NCBI GenBank assembly: GCA_963678705.1
Contig: OY783208.1
Coordinates: 19,556,207 to 19,620,206, forward strand
Reading direction: 5' to 3'
DNA length: 64,000 bases
From: Panorpa germanica
Taxonomy: Eukaryota > Arthropoda > Insecta > Mecoptera > Panorpidae
The notes beneath the pieces are model-generated. The model saw only the letters and a list, made by a program, of their open reading frames with translations, made no database searches and had not been told where the DNA came from. Positions within the stretch are counted from its first letter, which is position 1. The number at the start of each line of letters is the position of its first letter. Below, in pieces: positions 46,240 to 58,049 of this stretch. The translations under genes were made by a program, and so were the position numbers.

Positions 46240-48394
46240 AACTCATTTTTGCATATTAATCAAATATTTCATCAGACGAGCGAATTATATTCACTCCCAG
46301 GTTGTTCTAAAGCGTATTTCAACAATTGCGTTGTCATCTACTTTGTTATCTTCTCCCCTCGTTTGCCTCTGCCCTTCCTCCTTTTGTACCCGTCTTCTCT
46401 GTTCCTGGCACAATGTGCTCGTCCATTCGCTCACCATCCTTCCAATATCATCAAGGGAATTTGTTCGATATGTTTCTAAGTCTTTTAAATTAAGTTTACC
46501 TAATTTAATTAAATTCAGCTAGAAATGCAGGTACACAGATTTATGTGGAAGTTAAAACAAAAGTATAATTGGTGATTGTTTTGAAATTGATTAGAATTGT
46601 ACGATGTGGTGATTCATTAATCTTATTACAAAAGATTTAATTTAATTTAATTGTGCCGCCTTAAAAATATGAAATAGGCAGTGGCGGATTAACATCCTCT
46701 TTCAAATCACCTGCTCCTACGTGTTTTTAAAAAGTGAGGTTATGACAGTGACAAATACTTTTCAAAAGTATTTAAGTACAAAATAAGAATTTTAAAAATA
46801 CTTTTGAGAAAATAAAGTACTTTTTATGTTACTAATATTTTTCTTTTATTTGATTACTAAAGATTATTACAATCTGTCCTGCTTATAGGACATTCAGTGA
46901 TAGGTATGTCAAAATAAAGTGTCCTGCGCGGGTTGTGTCCATCGACTCATCCTTCAATTTTAATAGATCCTAGATTCTGTTTAGTTGATTAATAGGTCCT
47001 GAGGTACTTTCTTTTTTTGTCTCCGTACTGCCGAATTATTGGACATTAGACAGCTGGCCAAATTGTTTGGATGTTCTATTATTCTCTCCTTGTATACTTT
47101 GATTCTTAGCACTATTTCTTCTTTTTACTGTAGGTATATCCAGGTCTCGATGTATTATGTGATTAGGTATAAACCATGGTGCATTCGTGACAATCCTTAG
47201 CATTTTGGAAATCTAGTTGTATACCATATGATAATACTGGTTTAAGTATGGATTTGTAGACTAGGAGTTTGTTTTCAGTGCTCAGTTGTGACTTTCGTCC
47301 TATCAGCCATGACATCTTCCGCAGTTGTAGACCTAGTTGCTTTTTTTTGTAAATATGTGCTTCTTCCAAATGAGGCTCCTGTCTAGGTGTATTCCCAGGT
47401 ACCTCACATGGTCAGCCTGTGGTATATTGACATTGTTTAATGTGATACCTGTGAAATTTCACTGGCTTTGATTCTTTAGTCCTTCATCCAGGAAGATAGT
47501 TTGTCTAGATTTTTCTGTAACATAGTCGAGGTATTTGCTGGATCATTAATGTTACTAATATAATTGTTTTTTTCTTGACGTGAATTTACAAGCTATCAAC
47601 CTAATGATATAAGTGTTATTTATGTCACGGATAAAGTAGACCTATTTGGGGGAGGCTACATATTTGAACGTATTTGAAATTGAATACTTGACTAAAATTA
47701 TTAATTATGTGTGCTGATTTTATGTGTTTTTATTGCGTTTAACTGACGTCGTATTCAAAGTTCTGTCTATGGTACCGACACATAAATATATATTATCAGT
47801 ATTTATATTAGTAGTATGATATTCAGGTTATATTTTCTTTACTGCTTTGCGACATAGGGCTATATGCGTGAACAGTCAAATTACCATAATATAATGAGCC
47901 TAAAAGAGAGGTCATTGTGTAACAAAGGATTATACCTAAGCATGATGCAAGTTAGGAGAATATGCGATTTAAGTTAGACGAAATATAGAACCCTCCGAGT
48001 AAAGATATTCCTTTAAATGCGGTTGAAAATAAAGACTTCAAGTATTATTTATTCAGTGTTTAATTTAATATTACCTAACCCACATTTCTAATAATGTGTA
48101 AAATGAACGTTGGTAAATAAGGCCACTTTAATTATTAATATCTCGCTTCGCAGCTGGTCAAAATTTTTGAAATTTTATCATTAAATTAAGAACATTTTAA
48201 AGGCAAAATTAACATAAATTTTGAATTTTTTTTATGAGTAATTAGGTATTTTTGAGCCTTGAACACTTGGACTTTAAAACATTTCTATTAAAAACAGAGC
48301 ACCCTGGGAAATAAACAATTAGACAGGTTCCTACACAATGCTCTTAACTAAGCGTAGGATATAGAGTTACACTGGTTGCCATTTTGTTTTCCAG
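46240..48394. other. Intron between protease-like and fibrinogen-like halves
   Basis: About 2.2 kb, AT-rich, containing a Jockey RT relic (46900-47560, minus). No other gene is seen. Confidence 0.55.
46900..47560 (-). mobile_element. Jockey-clade RT fragment in intron
   Basis: The minus-strand frame encodes QLGLQLRKMSWLIGRKSQLS and ILKPVLSYGIQL. Upstream, in another frame, is a DKLSSWMKD-like segment and a YLGIHLDRS-like segment. It is homologous to 7630-8480 but diverged, hence a separate insertion. Confidence 0.75.
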
Positions 48395-48618
48395 ATTGCA
48401 GTACAGAATACATTACTGACTCCAGTACAGACTCCACTACAGAGTTGACTACAGATTCCACTACAAAGTCCACTACAGAGTCCACTACAGATTCCAGTCC
48501 TGAGGTTTATACAACTTGCAGTGATACTAAAACCGCTGGAGTGTACTTAATCCAGCCGAACTACGACATAGACCCGTTTGAAGCTTATTGCGACATCGTG
48601 GACGGCAAGTAGTGGACG
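48395..48618 (+). CDS. SPH-FReD exon, Ser/Thr linker and start of fibrinogen domain
   Basis: Acceptor TTTTCCAG, donor GTAACT. A linker of DSTTEST-type repeats is followed by TAGVYLIQPNYDIDPFEAYC, the typical opening of a fibrinogen-related domain. The TAG at 48610-48612 falls where the family has DGGGWTV, with TGGACG following, so it is an isolated nonsense codon. Confidence 0.75.
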
Positions 48619-49283
48619 GTAACTACTCTGACTTCATTTCTTTCTAAGGCATTTCCTGTTTACATGCAGCGCTTCGTCTTTTGCCGACATCTCCCTAAAC
48701 ACAAAACGTAGATATTACCTTCAATATTTTACGCAAATGATACCTTTTTTTATGTTTAACGTTAACTTTAAATATATGTTAAAGATTATAAGATGGCAAA
48801 TAAATAAGAAACTCAGTTAAATTGTTTACTTTAGGGAAGTGTTTCTTCATTTAGATGTTTCTAGAATTACAAATCCGTAGTGGAAATGTAGGTGGCATGA
48901 AACTTACAAACAATTATACATTGTCGTCCCCTAAATTGTAATCCTGCATTGAAAGTATCCAGAGAATTTGTTGTTTTAGAATGTTTAAGTTGTTATCTCT
49001 GTTTAAACCAGTTGTTTTGTGTATGTCCTTTGAACTAACTTAAAGAGTCTATTAGAGCATTCCTTGGATGTCATAATTCCCAAATTATCTATCCTAATTG
49101 AAAGTACAACGTTTCTGTTAAAGACAAAACAAAAACTTAAACCGAAACATAAATGTAATGTAACCTTACATTACAATAACCTAAACAAATGTATGTAAAT
49201 GGTAAAAGTTTTATTCCAAAGGAAAAACTTTTTAGGTAACTCCAAGATTTCTTTACTAGAAATTTAATGAAGATATTTTGCAG

Positions 49284-49400
49284 GTCATCCAGCAGCGCTT
49301 CAACAAGTCAGTTGACTTTTACAGAAACTATGCTACCTACACAAAAGGATTTGGACCGATTGATGGAAACCATTGGCTAGGATTGGAGAAGATCCACCAG
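49284..49400 (+). CDS. Fibrinogen-related domain exon 2
   Basis: 39 codons in phase 0: VIQQRFNKSVDFYRNY, a GFG turn and HWLGLEKIHQ. These are hallmark segments of ficolin/tenascin-type domains. Confidence 0.85.
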
Positions 49401-49507
49401 GTGGGGTCACGATTTTCTCTTATCCTTATGTCATGACTTTCAGTGATACCAACTGGAAATGGTATACATAACAGTTACAGTTATCACAGTTTAACTGTTA
49501 CTTTTAG

Positions 49508-49652
49508 TTGACGAAAAATAGCGACCATGAACTCCGGGTGGACTTGCAGGCTCACAATTTAACGAGGAGATACGCCCTGTACAGTGCGTTTAAAGTTGAC
49601 TCCGCGGGGTCGGGATTTAAATTAACGATCGCTGATTACAGCGGAAACGCAG
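49508..49652 (+). CDS. Fibrinogen-related domain exon 3
   Basis: ELRVDLQ, YALYSAFKVDS and LTIADYSGNAG match the central family motifs. Donor GTAGAT at 49653. Read-through would add about 38 unrelated residues to a stop at 49768. Confidence 0.85.
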
Positions 49653-49769
49653 GTAGATCCAATGTTTATTCCACACGCAAGACTTCCTGTACTGATTTCA
49701 TGTTCCCGTGGTTCACGTGGCCTACAAATTCGTTTGACATTCGGGTAGTGTTTAGTCAGATGGGTTGAT

Positions 49770-52724
49770 CTTCTGTATTCCGACCCTGGACCCTTTCAAG
49801 GTCAAGTGATTTGAAGTATCGTATATATAGTGCCGGAATAAACGATACTTAATTAATCCATAATTCTCAAGTAAACAACAATTCCACAAGACTGTCAACA
49901 CAACTGATAATTCAATTTATTTAGCCATTAATTAATTAAACTTTAGAACAACAAATGACCACATCCGACATCTCAAGATGAAACAATAGCATGGAAAGAT
50001 ATAATTAAGACATATTTTAAATACGTAAATTACGATAAACGTCAATAATCTATAATACGATTATCGTGATAATCAAATAAATTTAAAATAAATGAATGTT
50101 TTGGAAATGAAAATATTTTTTGTGGTTTAAGTCGTTTTTATTCGTAAATTTATTAAGGACTGTGTAAAACTAGCAAAGCCAGTGATGAACTTTCTAGAGG
50201 AAGGAAGAAAGTTAAGCTATGCCCGAATATTATATTATTATTATATTAAATGTTTTTGCCATTTCGCATTACATTCTTTCGCCTTAAATCATGAAATTAC
50301 ACAACATTGGGATTAATTACATAGCAATTATTAAATTTAAACACCATCTGCTCCTCCTTCTCTCTATCACCGCCATCCGCAGATTCGCTTAATTTTTCTT
50401 ATATTCTTTGTCTCTTTTCCTCGTACGGATTCCGGTATCTCTTTCTCCCAAATCTTCTTGTATCTTTCTTATATATTTACTGTTGCTGTATTATGTCACA
50501 ATAAGCACCCGTTAGCCTACGCCAATGGAACACTAGACCAGTTAGAAGTAGATTAGTTCACAATGGAAAAAGAATTACTTTCCATCTTTCGCCCAATCAA
50601 CGGACATTGCACCTGTATCAATTGTCATTAGAGCAAGAAATGTAGAATGTAATGCTCTTACTACTTGTTACTAAATAACAATCCATCGATAACTAGAAGA
50701 CTAAATAGAAAATACGAATAAAAGCTAGATGAAATACCAAGGGCACACATGAGAAGGTTTCAAACAAACAAAACATTGATAAGGGAGATTAAAGGTCTAG
50801 AGGGTACAAAGTAATTGGCACCAACTGCATTATGTAGACCATAGGCGTTATAAGCCCTTCAACACTGAAAATCACAAATCACAAACAGCCCAGGATTATA
50901 CCCACTGGGAAAGGAACTGTTGTTCATATTCAATAACAATGAAAACTAATTAAAATCAAAAACAGCAGCATACTAATTAAAAACGCTGAAAAAATCCAAA
51001 ATGAAATTGGCAGAATGAGGACCAGAGAAAGAAAACATCAATAACTAAATGGAGCGAATATTTAATACAAATTCTAAAAGGACTAAAAAAGGACTCGTCA
51101 ACTCAGCAGGACCTATGTGGAGAGGAATATCAGGCAGTCTTGATAGCGAAGATGGACAACGATGTGACAAAACGGTTGACAAAATAAAACAGCAGAAAAG
51201 AACAAACAAGAAACAATTAAATCAACTTGCCACTCAAATAATTCTCACCATGCGAAGTCCAATTAATGCCAAAACAAAAAAATTCTTCGTGTATTGGACA
51301 AACGTCCGAATCCTTTGCAGACATCACCGACCCAACAAAGCAATGCACCCTTCAGGGATGCAACAAGTAGGAGCTAAGACGAATTGGAAGGTGCTACCCC
51401 TGATGACTATCTTTGAGAATGTCACTGTTAAAGGAATACAACAGCTGGACCTGCATAACATTATGCAGGACAAATTTAAACCAATAACAAGACTGTACCA
51501 GTATGTAAAACCCATAAAAACCTAGAATTAGGTAATAAACACATGCAGTTAATAATGCTGCAGTAATTAACCTATGTGTCCCTAAAGTAACAGGTTTAAC
51601 TTAGATAGATATTTCCAAAAAGACAAAAAACGAGAAAATTAACAAAATAAAAATCAATTAATTTTGAAGGAAATCGAATGACAATAAATTAAAATTAAAA
51701 TTTCCATTCTTGGTAAGGAGGAGTTAAGGAAGCAACAGTTTCAAGAAACTGTCAAAGTTTTGAATGACTTCCGGCATCTCAAGATGAAGCAATAGGACTA
51801 GAAGACATAATTAGGAATGGCTTAATCGCTGCTGCTTAAGATCTAGACGCGCAAGAGTTTTATCCAATAGTTGTCTTCATTCACAGAGAATTGTAAATTA
51901 CAAAAGTCAATAATCTAATAACAAAAATAATAAGAAGAAGAACATTAAACGACGTAATAACACTGTACGCGAGTGTACACCTCTTAAAGTGAAAATGTAA
52001 TAGATACGTTAAAATGAACGGGCCTTGTAGACCATGGGCATCCAATGCCTCAATTCGGCACTGCATAGATACTAGGAAATCATCAGCTGCCTGGTAGAAG
52101 TTCAAGGTCATGGAACAAGTGCGGCGTTGATTCTGTAGTGGAATTACCTTTGTTGACAGGAAGTCTTTAAGGTTTCAAGTTTTCATGATTTTATTAAGGT
52201 TAACAACATTATTCTGTTATTAGCACCATAACATATGGTGTTGTGGCACCATAGCTGTTCATCGATCAATAAAACATGACTAAATAGCATGACTGGCCCT
52301 CTACTAATTATTATTATTATTCTACAGACTTCTATAAGAATATTTAAAAATTAAAGAAATTAATAGAAAATAATTCACAATCTAATTGTATTAAAATTAT
52401 GTTCTCCTGCCATCACTAGACAAACCGGGAAACACCGGGTATTAGGAGTTGATAACAAATAAACATAACACACTTTGTGACGTGAATGCGTTATTAAATG
52501 TTAAATTATTGATTAAGTAATGTTAACACGTTGAGGACGAAGCACGGAGTACGAAACATGTTGTGTTTTAATTTTGCAGGAAATTTAAATTATTTGACGT
52601 TGAAAACAGCATTGGTTGTTAAATAATCCCATTCCGTCGTGAACGTGTAAACAACGCCTGGTTGTTGTTGTGAGTGCCCAGTTGTTGGTTTGTTTGTACC
52701 GCAATGTTCTTGTTATTGTTTCAG
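49770..52724. other. Long intron of the fibrinogen-like part
   Basis: About 3 kb. It contains an insect-retrovirus-like envelope relic at 50560-51530 and otherwise AT-rich text with no recognised gene; a simple ATT repeat lies near 52305-52322. Confidence 0.5.
50560..51530 (+). mobile_element. Errantivirus/gypsy-like envelope (F-protein type) relic
   Basis: The longest open part, 51049-51525, shows a basic cleavage-like motif (KRTKKG), a following hydrophobic patch and an LDSEDG segment, then Lys-rich heptad-like text. This is the arrangement at the F1 start of insect retroviral envelope proteins. The upstream part is broken by many stops. No LTRs, gag or pol were recognised around it. It lies inside an intron in sense orientation. 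The call rests on motif order only. Confidence 0.4.
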
Positions 52725-52872
52725 GCGACTCAATGTACGATCCACCCGGCAACCACGACGACCTGAACGGAATGAAATTCACTACGTACGACAAGGACCA
52801 GGACAAGTGGTCGAACGTTAACTGTGCGGTTAAGTGTAAAGGAGCCTGGTGGTACAAACGTTGTACGTTCAG
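52725..52872 (+). CDS. Fibrinogen-related domain exon 4, calcium loop
   Basis: Acceptor [17 protein letters not shown] is the Asp-rich calcium loop, followed by [17 protein letters not shown], where the family usually has NCA and a GGWWY-type strand. Donor GTAGTT. Confidence 0.85.
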
Positions 52873-53596
52873 GTAGTTATCTCCACCTGCGTCTGCGTCA
52901 CGTGATGCGTGATGTGACGGTGCTCTAGAGTGTAGGGTTGCCACCTCATCGGACGCCCGCGCCTCCACATTATCACACATTATCTCCAGGCCACTGGTTT
53001 ACTTATTCCTACTCCGGGTCTGCGAGTTCTGTCACAAAACACACAATTATTCGTTTCCATATTACAACATTTTCTCCGGAACAGTTCAGGAATATAAATC
53101 CGATAAATATTCAAACTTTTATGAAATTTCAACAAATTTATGAAACTGAAAATAACACATTATACTTAAACTTGTAAAATATTTTAGAACTTGTGCTTTA
53201 ATTAAGGTAGTTGTGCCGCGACACTAACTTCTATAGCTGTCCTACTCTTTCTAATATACGGCTTATATTTAATTTAACTTTTTTACATTAATATAATGTC
53301 AGATTACATTAAGAAAAATATGCGTTTAACATAAATTTACGTTTTTTTGTTCATCGAGTGTTTAAAAGCAGTTTTATTTGATGAAATAAAAATATGCAGC
53401 AACCCAATGAAACTCCCATCGCTTTGTTGCGGATTTAGATTTTTGTAATTTATGATTTTCAGTGAATTGACTAAAATATATTTCAGTGCAGAGTTCATGG
53501 CAACATTCAGTTGTTGTCAGTTGTTAACCCTGATCCATTTATGTTCACCCTCTGTTTTTGTGTTGGTACTATTCTAACGTTGTGTTTTACTTGCAG

Positions 53597-53714
53597 CAAT
53601 TTGAACAGTCCGTACTACGTCTGGCCTAAGTATGGTTGGGACACAATGTGCTGGCGTCACAACTTTGACAGGGTCGCACTTAAAACAGCGCGAATGCTGA
53701 TCAGAAGGAAATGA
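53597..53714 (+). CDS. Fibrinogen-related domain terminal exon
   Basis: Acceptor TTGCAG in phase 2. SNLNSPYYVWP, then a GWDTMCWRHNF segment and TARMLIRRK, ending in TGA 53712. Corresponds to the SLKxTxMKIRP-like end of the family. Confidence 0.85.
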
Positions 53715-55080
53715 TCAGCCTAAAATGAAGCCGTAAAAACAAAAACGCATAGCAAAGGAAAGAAATGAAATTAATTGAACCACGAGACAAAAAGAGAGAG
53801 AGAGAGTGAGATCACTTAGAGGATTTAAATAGTCCGACATCTTCATTAAATAAAAATTCCACTTGTAAATCAAATTTGTTGATGTACTGGGTGTCCAAAA
53901 GACTACTACTAACTTATTTAAGTAGCGTAAATATAAAACACAAATAATAGGAAACATGCCTACAATTTAAACTTCAATAAATTTCTTAAAACCCTGGAAG
54001 ATTATGTTCAGTTCATTAGTAGGACATCTCGGAAAAATAAAAGTTTCAGCATTTCGAACACTACACCTGGTTCAATAAGCAAACAACTCATAAATGCACA
54101 AGAGATGTCTCACTTATGAACTGGACGGTAATTAGAAAGCAAATTATCAAAACAATGGACTTACCTGCGTTATCTTCTGGGCGGCTCATCTAGTAAGTTG
54201 TTTCTCGATGGGGACAAAACTTTGCAACGATGTTTTAAAACCCGGTTGCAAAGTTTTGACCCAAATGAGCTTATAAAAAAATAATTTAAACTAAAATCAA
54301 AAAAAAGGAAAAATTGCCTTAAATAGTTGAAGAAAAATGGAAAATCTCTCTCTCTCTCTTTCTTTCTCAATCTTCCCTTTTTATCACAAATTTATTAAAA
54401 TAATATTCAAATAACGCGCGCTTTCCATAGAAAGAGTTAGGTAAAGCCGCCATCTTGAATATTATTTTATATACAAATTAAATATTATAAATATATAATT
54501 AAAAAATGGATTGTATTGAAATATATAAATAAAAATGAATCCCTCAAATATTCAATGATTTTGAAATAAATAACACTACTTATTATATTCTATTCAGTTC
54601 ATGACGTCATTAAATACTAGGATAAAAATAACAATATAACGCAGTAAAACGAAATTCATACTTTAAATAGCTATATCTCCGTCAATTTTTGGATATATAT
54701 TAAAATAAAACGCCAATAAGATATATCTAGTGTAAATTTATCTAGCCTCCATTAATTTCAGTGCAAATCTGCTTCAGTCCACTATAAATTTGTTAAAGAT
54801 TGGTTTGACACACTTTAATTAATGTTGTGAACAATATCTTCAATTCTAAAAATGTATATTATATGTACTGATAAAGTTAACTATCAGGATCTCAAATGTG
54901 ATTGGTTTTAAACAGTCGCAATGTTATTAAAGATATAAATAATTAAAGAACCAAGGACAAAACTTTGCAAATTCTTGCCCCTAAACAATCTGCAACCAAA
55001 CATACACCAGCACACTTCGTCCAATAGTCCAAGTTATATACAATCTTTTACACATCAATTTCTTTCAGTGCAAACTAATA
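53715..55080. other. Intergenic region with dispersed TC-rich repeat
   Basis: No gene is seen. It holds GA/TC microsatellites (53797-53812, 54346-54368) and a stretch 54345-54550 that recurs, diverged, at 56368-56585. The motif CAAAACTTTGCAA occurs near 54217 and 54957. Confidence 0.5.
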
Positions 55081-55493
55081 GCTATTAGCGATTAAACCGG
55101 ACAGGGTGTCCAACAGTCATCGACTACTTTAATTAAATAAAGTAAATGCACAAAGACCGTGAACAATAAATAATTTTAATTTGAAATATTCATTGCATTA
55201 AGTCTGAGTCACTTTTCGTTTTATTTTTGTAATTTACTTAAATAATCCATCAACTTATTAAAAACCATTAAATGTCATTCGAGTTTAACGGTTTCTCAAT
55301 TACCGTGACATGCATGTTACATTGTTTGAATTGCCTGCACTCTACTAATTGCGTAGCCAACATTAGTGAGTATTTTCTTATAGCGTAAAGTCGGTAAAGT
55401 TCGGTATTTTCTTGCGGGTCTTTAAAGTGATTAAATTGCAGTGAAACTTTTTACATTTTCAAAACAAATTGTGAAAATTCGAAATAATTGAAA
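55081..55493 (+). promoter_or_regulatory. Promoter module of the truncated paralogue
   Basis: About 410 bp homologous to the blocks before 37218 and 43024. It includes the degenerate dyad at 55284-55310 and the TTTTCTTGCGGGTCTTTAAAGTGA-type core near 55407-55430. It begins near a CAGGGTGTCC motif at 55102. Confidence 0.45.
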
Positions 55494-56285
55494 ATGAAGG
55501 TGTTTTTCCTTGCCATCTTCGCAGTGTCTTGTGCCTTAAGCACTAACGCTAGGGTGAGTTATTTACTTTTATTTGTTTGCTTTGACATTATTCGCTCTTC
55601 TATTCATCACTGGCTATCTAGGTTTGACGTGGACTTCCTGAGGACTTTCTGGGGACTTCTCTTTTCTTGAGGAGCGCTGCTTGGTGCACCATTTATTATT
55701 TTCTTAAGTAATTTTCCAGTTGTAGACGTGGCAAAGCTTTATGTTCATGTAGTAGCGATCATCCACGGCAGATGTCAGCTGGGTGGTGATCAGCATCGGA
55801 CTTATTGAATATTTTGAAGCTACATTACTATAATCGTCTATTAGTAAATAAGTAAAAACTAAGAAAAATCAATAGACATATATCAGTCAATGTTTCGTAT
55901 AAATTCAAAAGATCTGTTAACAAATAACCGTCTTGGTCTTTCAGTCGACAACTACTGAGTCCACAACCACAGAATCTACGACCTCGGAGACTACGGAATT
56001 AACAACCACGTCGGCTACCACCCCTTAATTATCAGATGATTTTTACACCATTAAAGAGTTAAAACCCTGTAAGTGAATAACTGGTTTTACAGGACCCCCA
56101 ATGCGCCCCTGTTGTTAACGTACTGGTAATTTTACAGGCGGGTTTAAATATGGAACACCTGAAGCCAAAAGACAATTCCCCTACGTTGCCTATCTGAAGA
56201 GCAGAAATGCTTATAAAGTCCAGTACTGCAGCGGAAGTCTAATTCATACTAAATGGGTGCTCACTTCCGCTTATTGCACGCTCCA
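55494..56285 (+). pseudogene. Truncated paralogue of the SPH-FReD gene (exons 1-3)
   Basis: Exon 1 55494-55553 has an intact ATG and signal peptide MKVFFLAIFAVSCALSTNAR. Exon 2 55945-56068 is a Thr-rich linker with TAA at 56026-56028 and Cys to Tyr further on. Exon 3 56138-56285 encodes RQFPYVAYLKSR, YCSGSLI and WVLTSAYC; the triad histidine (AHC) is Tyr. Donor GTAAGT follows, but no later exon is found in the window. It is a broken copy of the upstream gene with nearly identical intron 2. Confidence 0.75.
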
Positions 56286-56367
56286 GTAAGTAAAATGTCT
56301 GATTAGGTATTTTTTTAGGTTAGTAACAACTCACTTCTGAAGTAACTCATCTTTTAGAGACTCAAAC

Positions 56368-56585
56368 GCCTCTCTCTCTCTTCCCTTTCCCTTTTTTATT
56401 ACAAATGTATATATTTACTATAATAATATTTAAATAACCTGCGCTTTTTGCAAAATAAATTTAAAAATGATGCCATCTTAAAAATTATATTAAATATAAA
56501 TTAAATAATATAAATTTAATATTAAAATAAAGATTGTAATTTAATATAATTAATATATAAATAAAAATCAAACACTCAAATATTA
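56368..56585. repeat. Dispersed TC-rich repeat, second copy
   Basis: TCTCTCTCTCTTCCC followed by AT-rich text parallel to 54345-54550 in the same orientation, ending in a CTCAAATATT motif in both. It is non-coding. Confidence 0.5.
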
Positions 56586-58049
56586 GGAAGGAAGGTTGTA
56601 GATCATGAAATTATCTACAAAAATTGTACGTATACTTTTTTCTAAGAATCACCATTCCTGGGATATTGCGATTCTAATTCCCTGAGCATCGTACGTCCTT
56701 AGAGTACTTTTACAGCGCCCCCGCTTTAGCACTATAATTAAATAAACCTTCGTTTCCTCCTACCTGGGTAAAATTGTCATTTACCCTAATGAAGCACAGT
56801 ATTAAACAATGTCCACTGCCCCGCCCCTAAACACCAATCATTACCTCTTGGCTTTATGCTCTGTATAGTTCTCGCACTTCCAATTATATTCCTCTGGACT
56901 TTGTCACAATGCGCCCACTTGAACACAACAGCCCACCTAAGCATCATCGCTCATTAAGGCACTTTCCTATCGCCCCCGTTTAAGCGCAATCATTAAATAA
57001 TCGTGCACTTCCACACCCTGCGTACTAATCCCTTAACAATTAGTTTTCAAAATTATTACTATACTGGCAACCTACATACTAAATTTCATCATTAGTACAT
57101 TATTTTTTAATATTTATTCGATAAGATAAATCCTTGATAAAATTAATTTTCACTCATTTCAATGTAAACCTACTAATAACATTAATTTATTTATTGTTTT
57201 AAGAAAGCTTAGCGGTTCGCTCCTAATAATCTCATCTCTAGCCCTTTTACTTCTCGTTATTGCACTTTCGATTTAATCTCCATGCACCGCCGCCCACACT
57301 TTCAGCACCAAAGCACATATTTTGCAACACGGTTACCTCCTAGAGTCAATATAATCTATGGCCACTACTTCTAACACCACCGTTACTTAGTACTGAACCC
57401 CGGACCCACACTCTCCTCCATTCAGGCACTACCAATTCGATATTACAGCAATTCATTGACATGATTAAAACTGCACTGTAATCTTACGTTCTAATTATCT
57501 TATTTATATTTACGCTGTTAGATTTATGCTCCTGAAATAAAATTGTCAAATTTTAGGCATAGCAATATACTTTGCTCGTAACAATTCTTTCTACCTTTAT
57601 AACCTTTATCTACCTCTACTTTTATAAATGATCGAATATTCAAAATTGAGCTTTTTGGAAAACCCTTTGCCGCCCCCACTACCCCAATTTCACGACGCTA
57701 CTAATGTTAAATTTATTTTCGCAAATATATACATGCATAGTTTCTATTTTTTTTAATTTGATATTTGGGGCTGTTAACTATTTCCTTCTATACCTCTCAC
57801 TCCTGTTCAATTTCACAGCACAACAAACGCACCAAAAATCAATCGAATTTAATATTCTATTAAATATTTTAAATGCAAAATATCATCGTTGTACCTCTAT
57901 TATGTTCTTATACTCGGTTTATCACCCCCCACTTTAATGTTACACTTAAGAAAATGTAGTTTTTTTTATATTTTTGTTATCAATATGTCAATCTATATCT
58001 GCATACCAAATTTTAGCTTTATATTTATATTTTAGCATTAGTAAGGTAG
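56586..58049. other. Non-coding tract after truncated paralogue
   Basis: AT-rich with GC islands (CGCCCCCG, CCGCCGCCC types) of the same degenerate family as 39710-41680. The part near 57940-58035 parallels 40855-40950. No gene is seen. Confidence 0.45.

Larger units (their letters stand above)
43024..53714 (+). pseudogene. Serine-protease-homologue / fibrinogen-related-domain fusion gene, damaged copy
   Basis: Eleven exons with GT-AG borders and compatible phases: 43024-43083, 43738-43873, 43943-44231, 44298-44387, 44775-44881, 46086-46230, 48395-48618, 49284-49400, 49508-49652, 52725-52872, 53597-53714. Order of product: signal peptide, Thr-rich linker, trypsin-like domain without catalytic residues, Ser/Thr-rich linker, C-terminal fibrinogen-related domain. 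The product would be secreted, and both parts suggest innate immune recognition. Lesions are ATA for ATG, a deletion joining two exons with a TGA at 44071, and TAG at 48610. Two adjacent genes cannot be fully excluded: unspliced sequence after 46230 reaches TAA at 46239, though the phase-1 junction to 48395 fits. Confidence 0.65.

Noticed and set aside
49508..49768. Fibrinogen-like exon extending to a stop at 49768
   Set aside because: Family similarity stops at the GTAGAT donor (49653) and resumes at 52725 in the matching phase.
51324..51515. 63-codon minus-strand frame
   Set aside because: It is antisense to the envelope-like relic and shows no domain of its own.
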